Positions 44,701-52,941 of a stretch of DNA of 64,000 nucleotides are shown piece after piece. Under the pieces are notes generated by a model. It did no database searches. It had not been told where the DNA came from and saw only the letters and a list, made by a program, of their open reading frames with translations. A program made the position numbers and the translations under genes. Position 1 is the stretch's first letter. Each line of letters starts with the position of its first letter. The DNA is from an uncultured Bacteroides sp. (lineage in GTDB: Bacteria; Bacteroidota; Bacteroidia; Bacteroidales; Bacteroidaceae), in contig CASENE010000104.1 of NCBI GenBank assembly GCA_949289265.1, forward strand, positions 32,329 to 96,328, given 5' to 3'.

Positions 44701-44815
44701 GTTTACGTTCACCAAGTTCAAGGGCTATGACCCGGAGGTGGGGTTGAATGGAGTTTACAGCGGCGGATATCCCCGGTTGCGCAAATATACGTTTGGACTT
44801 GATTTAACCTTCTAA
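41702..44815 (+). CDS. SusC-family TonB-dependent outer-membrane transporter
   Basis: About 1,037 residues. The ATG at 41702 is used; a TTG nine bases earlier is less likely. Signal peptide ends CAWDAYAQQA. A carboxypeptidase-like domain (SGTVRDVHGEPLAGTTVQVKGTS) is followed by the plug, which opens VVVIGYGSVKKSDLTGSVASV and has VRIRGGSSLRGSNAPLVVVDG and ASASAIYGSRGANGVIMITTK. The 22-strand barrel ends KYTFGLDLTF. Imports oligosaccharides captured with SusD, using TonB energy; mannan fragments by context. Followed by susD after 14 bases. Confidence 0.96.
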   Translation: MKNERRQRFRLLSVRSLLWMWMFWMCCAWDAYAQQADVLTVSGTVRDVHGEPLAGTTVQVKGTSLGVIADVDGHYVLKGVPAKGTLVFSYIGMKNMEVPMDGRTEISVKMADDMHLLDQVVVIGYGSVKKSDLTGSVASVETEALQQIPANSVDGLLQGRAAGLQVVNSSQDPGASSTVRIRGGSSLRGSNAPLVVVDGFPLGEAGDLKQINPADIVNIEVLKDASASAIYGSRGANGVIMITTKRAKTGTTTVTIRQQITLSQFDTELDLWRDPVLMASLNNESRINGGLEPLYVGKVNSTGVYYPSIEELQTTWTTNTRWDDLVFRGTPVSNNTTATISSSNDKTSFNLSANYYTDNGVYIKDSYRKGGYNLNVDHKIFDNFKVRFSNILSRGVRNNNGGLAYWRNPIFPVYDENGDYYLSNASDYSHPVAITNLKKDVSKTLDVLSSVALEWQLFPFLKLTSQLNYKFGKSTGDQYYPKKYTEAGTFNNGQAQISNWEGQNLVSETFVNFEKTFQEKHNLGIMAGYSYEFYNERSSSLIAMDFVNESLGNENMAAGNPEKNEVSNGYSQNKLVSGMFRLNYVYDNKYLVTLTARADGSSKFGSNNKWAMFPSGAVSWKAHEEEFIKRLNVFDELKFRLSYGISGNQGISPYQTLSRYGTDQYYNDGSWVTTIGPGYVSGWTGEGGIYRVWSGIPNPDLRWETTAQLDFGIDMAFFNRRLRVSLDYYDKQTKDLLRERNLALSSGYDKMWVNDGEIQNRGFELTLDADIISTRDWQLSGTFIYSMNRNKIKDLGNTLESGLITDPMTGMLFEYSGNSVEQYRDYTNILAIGQPVNVFYGYKVDGIVQTLNEGIDAGLTGDYAQPGEFKYVDLNKDGTISEADKTIIGDPNPDFMASLNLNLAWKNLDVSVFLNGVFGQDVLNTKAFGEPSNSPFRWTPDNRTNKYPSLRDGRQVRISDWWIEDGSFLRIQNLNVGYTFNLPKKSFLSKVRLYVNASNLFTFTKFKGYDPEVGLNGVYSGGYPRLRKYTFGLDLTF

Positions 44816-44829
44816 CAAATGAATATAGT

Positions 44830-46335
44830 ATGAAAAAGCATTTCTTTAAGACTTTGATACTGGGAAGTCTGGTGCTGGCTTCCTGCGATTTGAACGAGAC
44901 TCCTTACGGTTTCTATTCGGAGAGCAATTTCTTCAAGACCTCTGCCGATGCCGAGGCAGCCGTGATGTACGCCTATGGGACGTTGAATTATATCGAATAT
45001 TCCAGAACCGTTTTCTTCTTGGGTGACATGCCTACGGAAAGCATAACGACGAAGTCGGATGCCAGTGCCGATAATCAAGACCTCGATATGTGGCGGGTGG
45101 ACAACTTTGCCAGGAACAGTTCGCTGGAGAATTTCTTTAAATACGCTTTCATCGGGGTGAACCGAGCCAATGCGGTGATTAAGAACCTGACCCATTCGGA
45201 CATCGAAGGGGCGGATAGGAACCAGTTCCTGGGCGAGGCCTATTTCTTGCGTGCCTGGAACTATTTCAACTTGGTTCGCAATTTTGGTTTGGTGCCCTTG
45301 CACAGCACGGTGGTGGAGACCTTAGACCAGACCTCCACGCCGTTGGCCTCCAATTTGGATGTATTGTATGACCTGATTCTGTCCGATTGCCGCATGGCCG
45401 TTGATTTGCTGCCGGTGTATGACACTCCGAGGACAGGACGTGCCGACAAGGTGGCAGCACAGTCGTTGGCAGCCAAGGCTTATCTGTATGTGGCTTCTGC
45501 CAAGGAACATGGGGTACCCCTGTATGAAGACATGGAACGCGACATCACGGAGATGTATGACAGCGCGGCTTATTATGCCAACGAGGTGATTACGAAACAG
45601 CAGGTCTATGGCTTCGAGGACAATCTGTTGACCATTTATGACGTAGACCAGCCGCATGGGAAGGAACACATCTTCATGATGGGCATGGATCGTTCCGGTT
45701 CTACGGAAGGACAATATTCCAAGATATCCAAGATGTTCATCCCTTATATCGACGGGGCTACCTTGTATCTGAAACAAGGCGATACCGATGAATACATCCC
45801 CACGCACGATGGATGGGGAGAGTACAGGACTACGATTCCTTTCTACGACAGCTTTGACGGAAACGATAAGCGGAAGACGCAACTGATAGTGGATAAGATT
45901 TATGATGAAAACGGAGTGCTGAAAGGCGAGTATCCCGGCACAGTTCCTTATCCGTTCTGCCGGAAATATATCGACCCGCATTTTGAGGGCGACAAGACCA
46001 GCACACGTCCTTTCCTGATTCGTTTCTCGGATGTGGCATTGATATACGCGGAAGCAGCGGGTCCTACGGCCGAGTCTTATGCGCTGGTCAATTATATTCG
46101 TGAACGTGCCGGTTTGGGCGACTTGGATCCTAACCTGGATGAGGCCGGTTTCCGCGAGGCTGTGTTGCAGGAACGCACGTTTGAGCTGGCTTTTGAGGGC
46201 GATCACATGTATGACCTGCGTCGCTGGAACCGCATCCTTACGATTCCTGAAACTGCGGGGTTGAGTGAAGAGCAGGTTACGTTTTACCCGATACCGCAGT
46301 CAGAGATTAATTTGAATGGAAGTTTGAGACCTTAA
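44830..46335 (+). CDS. SusD-family glycan-binding lipoprotein
   Basis: 501 residues. The signal sequence ends LVLASCDLN with a lipobox cysteine at residue 19. Typical SusD blocks: FFKTSADAEAAVMYAYGTL, FIGVNRANAVIKNL, LGEAYFLRAWNYFNLVRNFG, KVAAQSLAAKAYLYVA (TPR helices), and the late VLQERTFELAFEGDHMYDLRRWN followed by YPIPQSEINLN. It forms the lid over SusC and binds the incoming glycan at the cell surface. 15 bases before the next lipoprotein gene. Confidence 0.96.
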   Translation: MKKHFFKTLILGSLVLASCDLNETPYGFYSESNFFKTSADAEAAVMYAYGTLNYIEYSRTVFFLGDMPTESITTKSDASADNQDLDMWRVDNFARNSSLENFFKYAFIGVNRANAVIKNLTHSDIEGADRNQFLGEAYFLRAWNYFNLVRNFGLVPLHSTVVETLDQTSTPLASNLDVLYDLILSDCRMAVDLLPVYDTPRTGRADKVAAQSLAAKAYLYVASAKEHGVPLYEDMERDITEMYDSAAYYANEVITKQQVYGFEDNLLTIYDVDQPHGKEHIFMMGMDRSGSTEGQYSKISKMFIPYIDGATLYLKQGDTDEYIPTHDGWGEYRTTIPFYDSFDGNDKRKTQLIVDKIYDENGVLKGEYPGTVPYPFCRKYIDPHFEGDKTSTRPFLIRFSDVALIYAEAAGPTAESYALVNYIRERAGLGDLDPNLDEAGFREAVLQERTFELAFEGDHMYDLRRWNRILTIPETAGLSEEQVTFYPIPQSEINLNGSLRP

Positions 46336-46350
46336 ATAAAAAATTCGCTT

Positions 46351-47313
46351 ATGAAACATTTTTTGAAATATGTAGGAATCGCTTGTCTTGTCTTGACACA
46401 GACAGGTTGCGTGAAAGACTTGCAGGACGATGTGAATGCCGGCGGATGGAACCATGAGCGCAGCATCACTGGTATTACGTTCGAGAACCAGGTGGGAACG
46501 GCGATTATCGAGGAAGTCAGCGATACGGAAGGCATTGTTGAAGTAACCATTAATATGACTGCTGTGCCGGATCTGTCGGCAGTGAAGGTCAGCAAACTGG
46601 AGTTGTCTTATCAGGCTACGGCGTCGGTTGAGCCGGGTGATGTGCTGAACTTCGAGAACGAGTCGAAGAGTGCCTCCATCGTGGTGACGGCCACGACAGG
46701 CGAGCAGCGCGAATACGTGGTGACAGTATCCGAGTTTATGGAAGACTTGGTGGGTACGTATGACGTGACCGGACTAATGGTGTATGCCGGGACAGGACCC
46801 GAATATGGCGGCGCAGCAGTCATGGCGTTGAGCGACAAGCCTTGGTGTTGGTCGGAAACGTATGGGCCGCAGGCGGAATGCGACAACGTGCTGACGTTTA
46901 CGATGACCGATATTTCCGCAGAGGGTAATACGAACGGTATCTGTGTGAACGATGCCGGGGCCGACGGGAAATATGCCGATTTCTTGTTCTTGGGAAGTGG
47001 CAACATGGAGAATCCGGGTGTTGACGTGGATTTGCGTCATTTCTATCGTCAGATACCTGAAGGAGAGAGCACCTGGGTCAGGGACTATGCGGCCAATACC
47101 ATTACCTTCACCGACCAAGACGGGCGGCGGACAACGGCTTCCTTGCAATCGGCCGGTACCGAAGACCTGGGCAACGGCTTGAGCATGACGATTGGCGATC
47201 AGGCTTTCTCGTTTGCGTTGAGTGGGACGGACGATTGGACGAATATTTACAGTGACTATGACAAGTTCGTCAAGAACCCGCGCCGATTGTGGGTATTGTT
47301 GACCAAGCGTTGA
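46351..47313 (+). CDS. Surface lipoprotein in SusE position (probable glycan-binding protein)
   Basis: 320 residues. Likely lipoprotein (CLVLTQTGCVKD, Cys20). Residues about 30-130 resemble a bacterial Ig-like domain with a repeating VTATTGEQREYVVTVSEF ending, as in DUF5018/IPT-like proteins. The C-terminal part (WCWSETYGPQAECDNVLTFTMT, GADGKYADFLFLGSGN) has several Trp and Tyr residues suitable for sugar binding. Genes at this place in Sus-like operons usually encode surface glycan-binding proteins. I do not recognise a named family. Within the susCD operon, 31 bases before the next gene. Confidence 0.6.
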   Translation: MKHFLKYVGIACLVLTQTGCVKDLQDDVNAGGWNHERSITGITFENQVGTAIIEEVSDTEGIVEVTINMTAVPDLSAVKVSKLELSYQATASVEPGDVLNFENESKSASIVVTATTGEQREYVVTVSEFMEDLVGTYDVTGLMVYAGTGPEYGGAAVMALSDKPWCWSETYGPQAECDNVLTFTMTDISAEGNTNGICVNDAGADGKYADFLFLGSGNMENPGVDVDLRHFYRQIPEGESTWVRDYAANTITFTDQDGRRTTASLQSAGTEDLGNGLSMTIGDQAFSFALSGTDDWTNIYSDYDKFVKNPRRLWVLLTKR

Positions 47314-47344
47314 CGGATATAAGGGATAAAAGAGTATTTTTCTT

Positions 47345-48832
47345 ATGAAGACCAATAGTTTATTAATCGTGATGGTGGCATTGCTCGTGGCGGCTTGCGG
47401 CAGGCAGCAGACACTCGAAGTGACCGTTTCGCCCGAGGTTGTTCACGAAGATTATCTGGGCAACGGGGTGGAATGGGATCCGTATGACGAGGCGGAGTCC
47501 TGGGGCTGTGCCGTGTCGGAAGAAGACTGGCAGAAGCTCTTCCGGCGGCTGGACATCATGAGGCCGCAGTATGTGCGCTGCATGATAAACAGTCCTTACC
47601 GTTATTACGACCCGACGACGGGCCGGTATGACAAGACGCGCAATTTCGCATCCATTGCCCGGTTGCTGCGTTATTGTACCGAGCGCGGCATAACGGTGGT
47701 GTATGGCGAATACAACCCGCCGACGTGGGAGATGAAAGACGATTCCCGCTGGGTGGATATGGCCGTGGACTACTTGAATTTTCTGGTGAATGAGTCCGGT
47801 TTCTCGTGCATCAAGTATTTTGTGATATTCAACGAGCCCGACGGCGACTGGGCATCGACAAACGGGGATTACGAATTGTGGAAGGACATGCTGTTGCAGT
47901 TCCATCGGAAGATGAGCGAATATCCCGGGTTGACGGACAAGGTAAAATTGGCTGGGCCGGATGTCGTGGCGAACTACAAAAATGCGGCTTCGCCTTACGA
48001 TGCCGAAGGTTGGGTGCGGCAATGCGCCACGGAGTTGGATTCGCTGATAGGTATTTATGACATCCATGCCTATCCGGGACAGCACGAAGTGCGTAGCGGC
48101 TCATATGCAGACATTTTGGCGCGGCACAAACAGTGGGTACCTGCTGGCAAGAACATTATCCTGGGCGAGGCTGGCTACAAGTACCGCCAAGCCGCAGATT
48201 CGCTGTTGCAGGCCGAATATGACCGACGGGTGGAAGGACATCCCTTTACCCGGGGAAGCGACTGCAACATGCTGGTATATGACTATTTCTATGGACTGGA
48301 CATGCCTCTGTTGGCCATGGAGGTCATGAATGCAGGCTATGCCGGACTGGCTGCCTGGATGTTGGACGATGCCATGCACAGCAACGGTGATTCGGGCCGG
48401 GCGGAAGACGTGAAAATCTGGGGCATGTGGAACATTCTGGGGGAAGAGGTATTTGGAAAAACTGCTGAAGAGGAAGTGCGCCCCTGGTTTTACACATGGT
48501 CGCTGATGTGCCGTTATTTCCCCGGTGGGACGGATGTCTTGCGGTCGATTGTCCCCAATAGGGCGGAGCACCAAGTGTATGCTGTGGCTGGCCGTCATGA
48601 CGGGCAACTGTCTGTAGCGCTGGTGAATGTGGGCGACACGGATTGTCCCTTGCGCTTGCGTCTGCCTTCGGCCATGCCGGATGCCCGCCTGTATGTGTAC
48701 GAAGAGAACCAACTGTCCGCTGATTCTTGCGGGGCACCCCTTCCGGTGCGGGAGGACATGCAACTGCAAGACTCTTACGAGACGGTATTGAAGGCTCATT
48801 CTTTCCAATTATTAACCAACTTAAAAGACTGA
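47345..48832 (+). CDS. Exported clan-A-like glycoside hydrolase, family not assigned
   Basis: 495 residues. Lipobox LLVAACGRQ. A (beta/alpha)8-type domain follows with EYNPPTWEM and FVIFNEPDGDW, where Glu164 in NEP is the expected acid/base. Glu275 in NIILGEAGYKY, about 111 residues later, fits the nucleophile at the end of strand 7. DIHAYPG between them matches the clan. The last 90 residues (QVYAVAGRHDGQLSVALVNVGDTDCPLRLRLP) form a small beta-sandwich as in GH39/GH30/GH5-like enzymes. I cannot place it in one family. It sits between the SusE-position lipoprotein and GH26, so it probably attacks mannan or a side chain. Confidence 0.65.
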   Translation: MKTNSLLIVMVALLVAACGRQQTLEVTVSPEVVHEDYLGNGVEWDPYDEAESWGCAVSEEDWQKLFRRLDIMRPQYVRCMINSPYRYYDPTTGRYDKTRNFASIARLLRYCTERGITVVYGEYNPPTWEMKDDSRWVDMAVDYLNFLVNESGFSCIKYFVIFNEPDGDWASTNGDYELWKDMLLQFHRKMSEYPGLTDKVKLAGPDVVANYKNAASPYDAEGWVRQCATELDSLIGIYDIHAYPGQHEVRSGSYADILARHKQWVPAGKNIILGEAGYKYRQAADSLLQAEYDRRVEGHPFTRGSDCNMLVYDYFYGLDMPLLAMEVMNAGYAGLAAWMLDDAMHSNGDSGRAEDVKIWGMWNILGEEVFGKTAEEEVRPWFYTWSLMCRYFPGGTDVLRSIVPNRAEHQVYAVAGRHDGQLSVALVNVGDTDCPLRLRLPSAMPDARLYVYEENQLSADSCGAPLPVREDMQLQDSYETVLKAHSFQLLTNLKD

Positions 48833-48840
48833 TTGTTTTT

Positions 48841-50079
48841 ATGACTAAGATTCATTTCCCCCTGTTTAACGAAGGCCGCTCAAAGATAAAGTGGCTGTTT
48901 CTGATGATGTGTTTCCAATCCGTGGCATGTTTGTCTTGCTCGGACGACGTTGCCGGTGAAGGTCCCGGAGGTGGCAACCCTCCTGCCGGAGAGACGGTAA
49001 GGCTGACATTGGCTGACAAGCAGGCTACCGCCGAAACCAAGGCTTTGTATGCCAATCTGTGGGGTGTGCAGCAAGACGGTACCTTTATGTTCGGTCACCA
49101 TGACGACTTGTTTTATGGTCGTAAGTGGTATAATGTGCCTGGTGAGTCGGACACGAAAGATGTGTGCGGCGACTATCCGGCTGTGTTTAGCTTGGATTTT
49201 GCGGAAATCATGGACGACCGGGCTGAAACGGAGGCGTCGCGCGAGGCTAACGAGGCTCGCAAACGTTGCATCCTGGATGCCCGCCGCCGGGGAGAGGTCA
49301 TCACGGCTTGTTGTCACTTGAATAATCCGCTGACGGGCGGCGATTCGTGGGATAACTCGCGGGCCGACGTGGTAAGTCAGATTCTGCAAGAAGGCACCGA
49401 GGTACGTCGCAAGTTCACCTCTTGGCTGGACCGTTTGGCTGATTTTGCCCATGGGCTGACTGATGACCAAGGTAACCCCATCCCCGTCATTTTCCGTCCC
49501 TTCCATGAGCATACACAAACCTGGTCGTGGTGGGGAGCAAGTTGCACCACCGAGCAGGAGTTTATCGGTCTGTGGCAGTTCACGGTGGAATACCTGCGCG
49601 ATGTGAAGGGCGTTCATCAGTTTATCTATGCTATCTCCCCGCAGATGGACACGAAGAAAACCGAAGAAGATTTCCTGTTCCGCTGGCCGGGAGATGACTA
49701 CGTGGATTTTATCGGTATGGACTGCTATCATGGACTGAATCCGGAGGTATTCTCGGTCAATCTGCGTACCATTGCTGCCTTGTCGGCCAAGAAGATGAAG
49801 CCTTGCGGCGTGACGGAGACAGGCGTGGAGAGCTTCACGGACCGTGACTACTGGAGCCGTCAGATACTTGAACCGGCCACCGGGCGGAAAGTGAGCATGA
49901 TTGTGATGTGGCGTAACAAGTATGTGGGTGGTAATGAATCCGACAAGCATTACTTCTCGGTTTTCAAGGGCCATCCCTCAGAGGGTGATTTCGTCCGTTT
50001 CTACGAGAGTCCACTTACTCTATTCAGTGCAGACTTGCCAGAAATGTATGCGCCTTGTGAACATATCGTAGTTGAGTAA
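48841..50079 (+). CDS. GH26 endo-beta-1,4-mannanase, probable surface lipoprotein
   Basis: 412 residues from the ATG at 48841; a longer frame from 48727 overlaps the previous gene. A hydrophobic N-terminus ends near VACLSCSDD, a plausible lipobox, followed by a Gly/Pro linker. GH26 hallmarks: GTFMFGHHDDLFYGRKW, ITACCHLNNPLTGGDSWD, RPFHEHTQTWSWWGA with acid/base Glu223, and KPCGVTETGVE with nucleophile Glu326. Hydrolyses mannan backbone, either as an endo-enzyme or releasing mannobiose. Last intact gene of the PUL operon; a hairpin follows at 50129-50197. Confidence 0.92.
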   Translation: MTKIHFPLFNEGRSKIKWLFLMMCFQSVACLSCSDDVAGEGPGGGNPPAGETVRLTLADKQATAETKALYANLWGVQQDGTFMFGHHDDLFYGRKWYNVPGESDTKDVCGDYPAVFSLDFAEIMDDRAETEASREANEARKRCILDARRRGEVITACCHLNNPLTGGDSWDNSRADVVSQILQEGTEVRRKFTSWLDRLADFAHGLTDDQGNPIPVIFRPFHEHTQTWSWWGASCTTEQEFIGLWQFTVEYLRDVKGVHQFIYAISPQMDTKKTEEDFLFRWPGDDYVDFIGMDCYHGLNPEVFSVNLRTIAALSAKKMKPCGVTETGVESFTDRDYWSRQILEPATGRKVSMIVMWRNKYVGGNESDKHYFSVFKGHPSEGDFVRFYESPLTLFSADLPEMYAPCEHIVVE

Positions 50080-50128
50080 GAGGCAAAAAATATGTTTTTC
50101 CGATAGAGAAGACGCCAGAGGAGAGAGG

Positions 50129-50197
50129 AAATGCGGGTTGGGAAGGAACCGTTCGGTACATATCAAGGTAACGGAGGTTCCTGCCTGTCCCGCATTT
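50129..50197 (+). terminator. Two-part stem-loop after GH26
   Basis: AAATGCGGG (50129-50137) pairs with CCCGCATTT (50189-50197), and inside it AGGAACC pairs with GGTTCCT. It lies about 50 bases after the GH26 stop and probably ends the PUL transcript; it overlaps the start of the esterase remnant. Confidence 0.6.
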
Positions 50198-50417
50198 ATT
50201 GGACGAGCCGTCGCAGATTAACCGGCAACTGGAGTTGCTGTGGGTTAGTTGCGGGACGAAAGATACTCGTTATCAAGGCCATTTGAACCTTGTGGATTAC
50301 CTTCGTTCGGAGGGTGTGGAGTTGACCTTTGATGAGGCTCCTTGGGGGCACGAGTGGCAATTCTGGCGGTTGCAACTGGCTGCATTTGCACAAAAGCTGT
50401 TTTTCCAAACCCGATAG
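50172..50417 (+). pseudogene. C-terminal remnant of an esterase
   Basis: Open from 50172 to the stop at 50417 without an ATG; only about 75 residues. LNRQLELLWVSCGTKD-type sequence followed by YQGHLNLVDYLRSEGVELTF and PWGHEWQFWRLQLAAFAQKLF is the C-terminal end of Bacteroides CE1-like (esterase D superfamily) enzymes, including the catalytic His of GHEW. The nucleophile half is missing. Acetyl or feruloyl esterases are common in mannan loci, so this looks like a lost PUL member. Confidence 0.7.
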
Positions 50418-50738
50418 CACCTCGTGAGAAGTGCGGTTCATGGAGGAAGAGGGTATGCCATGCGTTTTTGCAGGGTGTATTCTCTTCCTTTGTTTGTTTA
50501 GCTTGTTGTAATTTTGTTCAGCCTCCTTTGCGCGAGTTCGGAATAAGAAACATTGGTGATCTTGTCATTGTTTTGTATGTTTGGGGGCATTGATAAGGAA
50601 GGTATTAGGCACAGAAACCGTCCGGGATGGATGTCCGAAAGCGATATAATGACTTCCTGCTTGGCAGGGGCAAACATGGACAATAGGGATGCTACTGAAT
50701 GGTTTGCTGCCAAATTGCCGAATTTTGAAAAATATTGC
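50418..50738. other. Intergenic stretch without recognised features
   Basis: About 320 bases between the esterase remnant and the next promoter. Short frames only; I see no RNA or repeat in it. Confidence 0.5.
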
Positions 50739-50746
50739 TACCTTTG
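50739..50746 (+). promoter_or_regulatory. -7 box of the DUF3592 / M48 operon
   Basis: TACCTTTG fits TAnnTTTG, 38 bases before the ATG at 50785. A TTTG at 50724-50727 is only 11 bases away, so no proper -33 element is seen. Confidence 0.5.
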
Positions 50747-50784
50747 TCCTTGCAAAACAGATTAGGATATGGAAGGTTACGAAC

Positions 50785-51258
50785 ATGTCCCCCGGTGGAA
50801 TAACAAACAAACCTATGAAGGCTTCGCATAAGATTTCTATCCTGGCACTGTGGTTGGTCGGCCTTTGTCTGCTGGCGGCCGGTGTCTGTGGCTTCTGCTC
50901 GCTGGCCGATGCGGCCGACGAATATCTGTGCACGACGGGCACTGTGGAGGAGGTGGCTCATAAGCACGTCTACAAGTATCGGAAAAGGCGGACGGAGTTC
51001 GACGTGAGCATCCGTTACTCCACTACTCTTTACGGCGACATGTATGCCTCGCTGGACTATTACGTGCCATTCCTGCTGGACGAGGGCGACAAGGTGCGTG
51101 TGCTCTACAATCCCCGCCTGCCCCGCGAGTTTCGTCTGCCCGGCCCCGAGAGCTTGCTCTATGGGAGTTTGCTCGGCTTGGGGACACTGCTGCTGGGCGG
51201 GGGCGCGGCGGTCTGTGCGCGGCGGAGGCGTAGGGCGGACGTCAGGAATGAAGGCTGA
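50785..51258 (+). CDS. DUF3592-type membrane protein
   Basis: About 157 residues from 50785 (MSPGGITNK); a second ATG at 50815 (MKASHKISI) is equally plausible, and frames further upstream cross the -7 box. Two membrane helices (SILALWLVGLCLLAAGVCGFC and LLYGSLLGLGTLLLGGGAAVC) flank an extracytoplasmic domain with GTVEEVAHKHVYKYRKRR...YVPFLLDEGDKVRVLYNPRLP. The GxxV.VLYNPxxP block is typical of DUF3592. Function unknown. The M48 protease gene follows after 29 bases, so the two may act together. Confidence 0.65.
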   Translation: MSPGGITNKPMKASHKISILALWLVGLCLLAAGVCGFCSLADAADEYLCTTGTVEEVAHKHVYKYRKRRTEFDVSIRYSTTLYGDMYASLDYYVPFLLDEGDKVRVLYNPRLPREFRLPGPESLLYGSLLGLGTLLLGGGAAVCARRRRRADVRNEG

Positions 51259-51287
51259 AGAATTTTTATGTTTTACCCCTAAAATAT

Positions 51288-52112
51288 ATGAGAATGAAGA
51301 ATGCATTATGCAGGGCAGCCCTGGTGCTGCTATGTCTGGCGGGAAGCATTCCTGCTATGGCGCAATTCAATTGGAAGAAGGCTGTGAGCGGTGTGGCCAA
51401 GGCTGCCAAGGCGGTGACGCTGACGGACGAACAGATGGCTGAGTATGTGAAGGAGTACATCGACTGGATGGATGCGCACAATCCCGTGTGTGCCGATGAC
51501 GACCCTTATGCCGTCCGTTTGAATCGGTTGACCGAGGGCTTGACCGATGCCGATGGTATTCCCTTGAACTTTAAAGTCTATTACGTTACGGACGTAAACG
51601 CTTTTGCCTGTGCCGACGGCAGCGTGCGCGTGTTCTCTTCGTTGATGGACATCATGACGGACGAGGAATTGCTGGGAGTGATCGGGCACGAAGTGGGACA
51701 TGTGGCCCATCGGGATTCAAAGAAAGGGTTTCGTACGGCCTTGCTGACGTCGGCCCTGAAGGATGGCATCGCCTCGCAGGGCGGGAAGGCGTCGGCACTG
51801 ACCGACTCGCAATTGGGCGAGTTGAGCGAGGCGCTGGTCAACGCGCGCTATTCGCAGAAGCAGGAGCGGGATGCCGACGACTATGGCTATGAGTTCCTGA
51901 AGAAGGCGGGCAAGAATCCGTGGGCCATGGCACTGGTTTTCCAGCGACTGAAGGAACTGCAGGGCGGGCAACAAGGCAGCAAGCTGAACCAACTATTCTC
52001 CACCCATCCCGATTTGGACGCGCGCATCGAGCGCATGTCCGAGCGTGCCACGGAGGAGGGCATTGAGAAACCGGCAAACGAGAGAGCGGTTGATGCCTCC
52101 TCTGCCGAATAG
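51288..52112 (+). CDS. M48-family metalloprotease
   Basis: 274 residues with a signal peptide ending SIPAMAQF, so periplasmic or lipid-free exported. Zinc site: H134-E135-x2-H138 in GHEVGHVAHRDS, and the third ligand Glu in YSQKQERDADDYGYEF. SVRVFSSLMDIM and FSTHPDLDARIERM are conserved M48 blocks. Related proteins (BepA, LoiP) degrade misfolded outer-membrane proteins. Convergent with the sigma-factor gene, 18 bases away. Confidence 0.92.
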   Translation: MRMKNALCRAALVLLCLAGSIPAMAQFNWKKAVSGVAKAAKAVTLTDEQMAEYVKEYIDWMDAHNPVCADDDPYAVRLNRLTEGLTDADGIPLNFKVYYVTDVNAFACADGSVRVFSSLMDIMTDEELLGVIGHEVGHVAHRDSKKGFRTALLTSALKDGIASQGGKASALTDSQLGELSEALVNARYSQKQERDADDYGYEFLKKAGKNPWAMALVFQRLKELQGGQQGSKLNQLFSTHPDLDARIERMSERATEEGIEKPANERAVDASSAE

Positions 52113-52130
52113 CAGCCGGGCGTTGCTCCG

Positions 52131-52634
52131 TCAGCGGAAGTCCTTCAGTTCGCGCTGAAGCCTTTGGCGGGTAAAGAAGATGCGGCTCTTCACCGTGCCC
52201 AGGGGGAGCCCCATCTTCTCGGCTATTTCGCGGTACTTGAATCCGGCGATGTGCATGGAGAAGGGGATGCGGTATTCCTTGGGCAGGGCGTTGACAATGC
52301 GGTGCATGGCCTTCAGGTCGTAGGCCCTTTCGGTGCTCTCGAACGTCGTGTCGTGCGGCAGGTTCAGGTGGTAGTGGTTGTCGGTCACGTCGATGAAAGT
52401 CTGCTCGCGGATGATGCGGCGGTAGTTGTTGATGAAGATGTTGCGCATGATGGTGTATATCCAGCCCTTGAAGTTGGTCTGTGGCTCATACTTCTCTTCG
52501 TTGTCCAAAGCCTTGAGCGAAGTCTCCTGAAGCAAGTCGTTGGCTTCCTCCGGGTCGGCTGTCAGTTTGTAGGCAAAGCGCAGAAGTTCGTCCTGCACGC
52601 CCACCAGTTCTTGGGTAAATGTCACACTGTTCAT
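52131..52634 (-). CDS. ECF RNA polymerase sigma factor
   Basis: 167 residues. Region 2 reads ELLRFAYKLTADPEEANDLLQETSLKALDNEEKYEPQTNFKGWIYTIMRNIFINNYRR, with the DLLQET motif that binds the beta' clamp. Region 4 has ALPKEYRIPFSMHIAGFKYREIAEKMGLPLGTVKSRIFFTRQRL, a -35-binding helix-turn-helix. No anti-sigma gene lies next to it, and it lacks the C-terminal extension of PUL-type sigmas, so a general stress role is more likely than glycan control. Confidence 0.93.
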   Translation of the reverse strand: MNSVTFTQELVGVQDELLRFAYKLTADPEEANDLLQETSLKALDNEEKYEPQTNFKGWIYTIMRNIFINNYRRIIREQTFIDVTDNHYHLNLPHDTTFESTERAYDLKAMHRIVNALPKEYRIPFSMHIAGFKYREIAEKMGLPLGTVKSRIFFTRQRLQRELKDFR

Positions 52635-52888
52635 ACTTTTCTTCTTTTTGCAGGTTTAGGCCGGCCCGTTGTCGCGGGCCTTTTTCATGGTTATACGGTT
52701 CTTTCTGCAAGTTTACGAAATTTTTTCGGGATAAGCACGCTGCGGGGCAACAAATTTGCGGCAAGGGAACGAAAAAAGCGGCGAACCTTTTTGTTGCACA
52801 TTCTCCGGGCTTTTGCGCAATATGGCAGGCAAAAAACGGCACCGGGCAGAGAATGCGTGCTTTTTGTAAGAGAAAGTCGGCGTAATCC

Positions 52889-52920
52889 TTGCAATTAATT
52901 AAAAAGATACGCTAATTTTG
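52889..52920 (+). promoter_or_regulatory. Promoter of the acyltransferase pair
   Basis: CTTG (52888-52891), 21 bases, TAATTTTG (52913-52920): the -7 box matches, the -33 element is one base off. The ATG follows 21 bases later. The rest of 52635-52887 shows no gene or repeat. Confidence 0.6.
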
Positions 52921-52941
52921 CGCAGTTAATTTGAACACAGC

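Noticed and set aside
50485-50760. Small reading frames downstream of the esterase remnant
   Set aside because: Short, no motif, no promoter in front of them; they cross the promoter of the DUF3592 gene.
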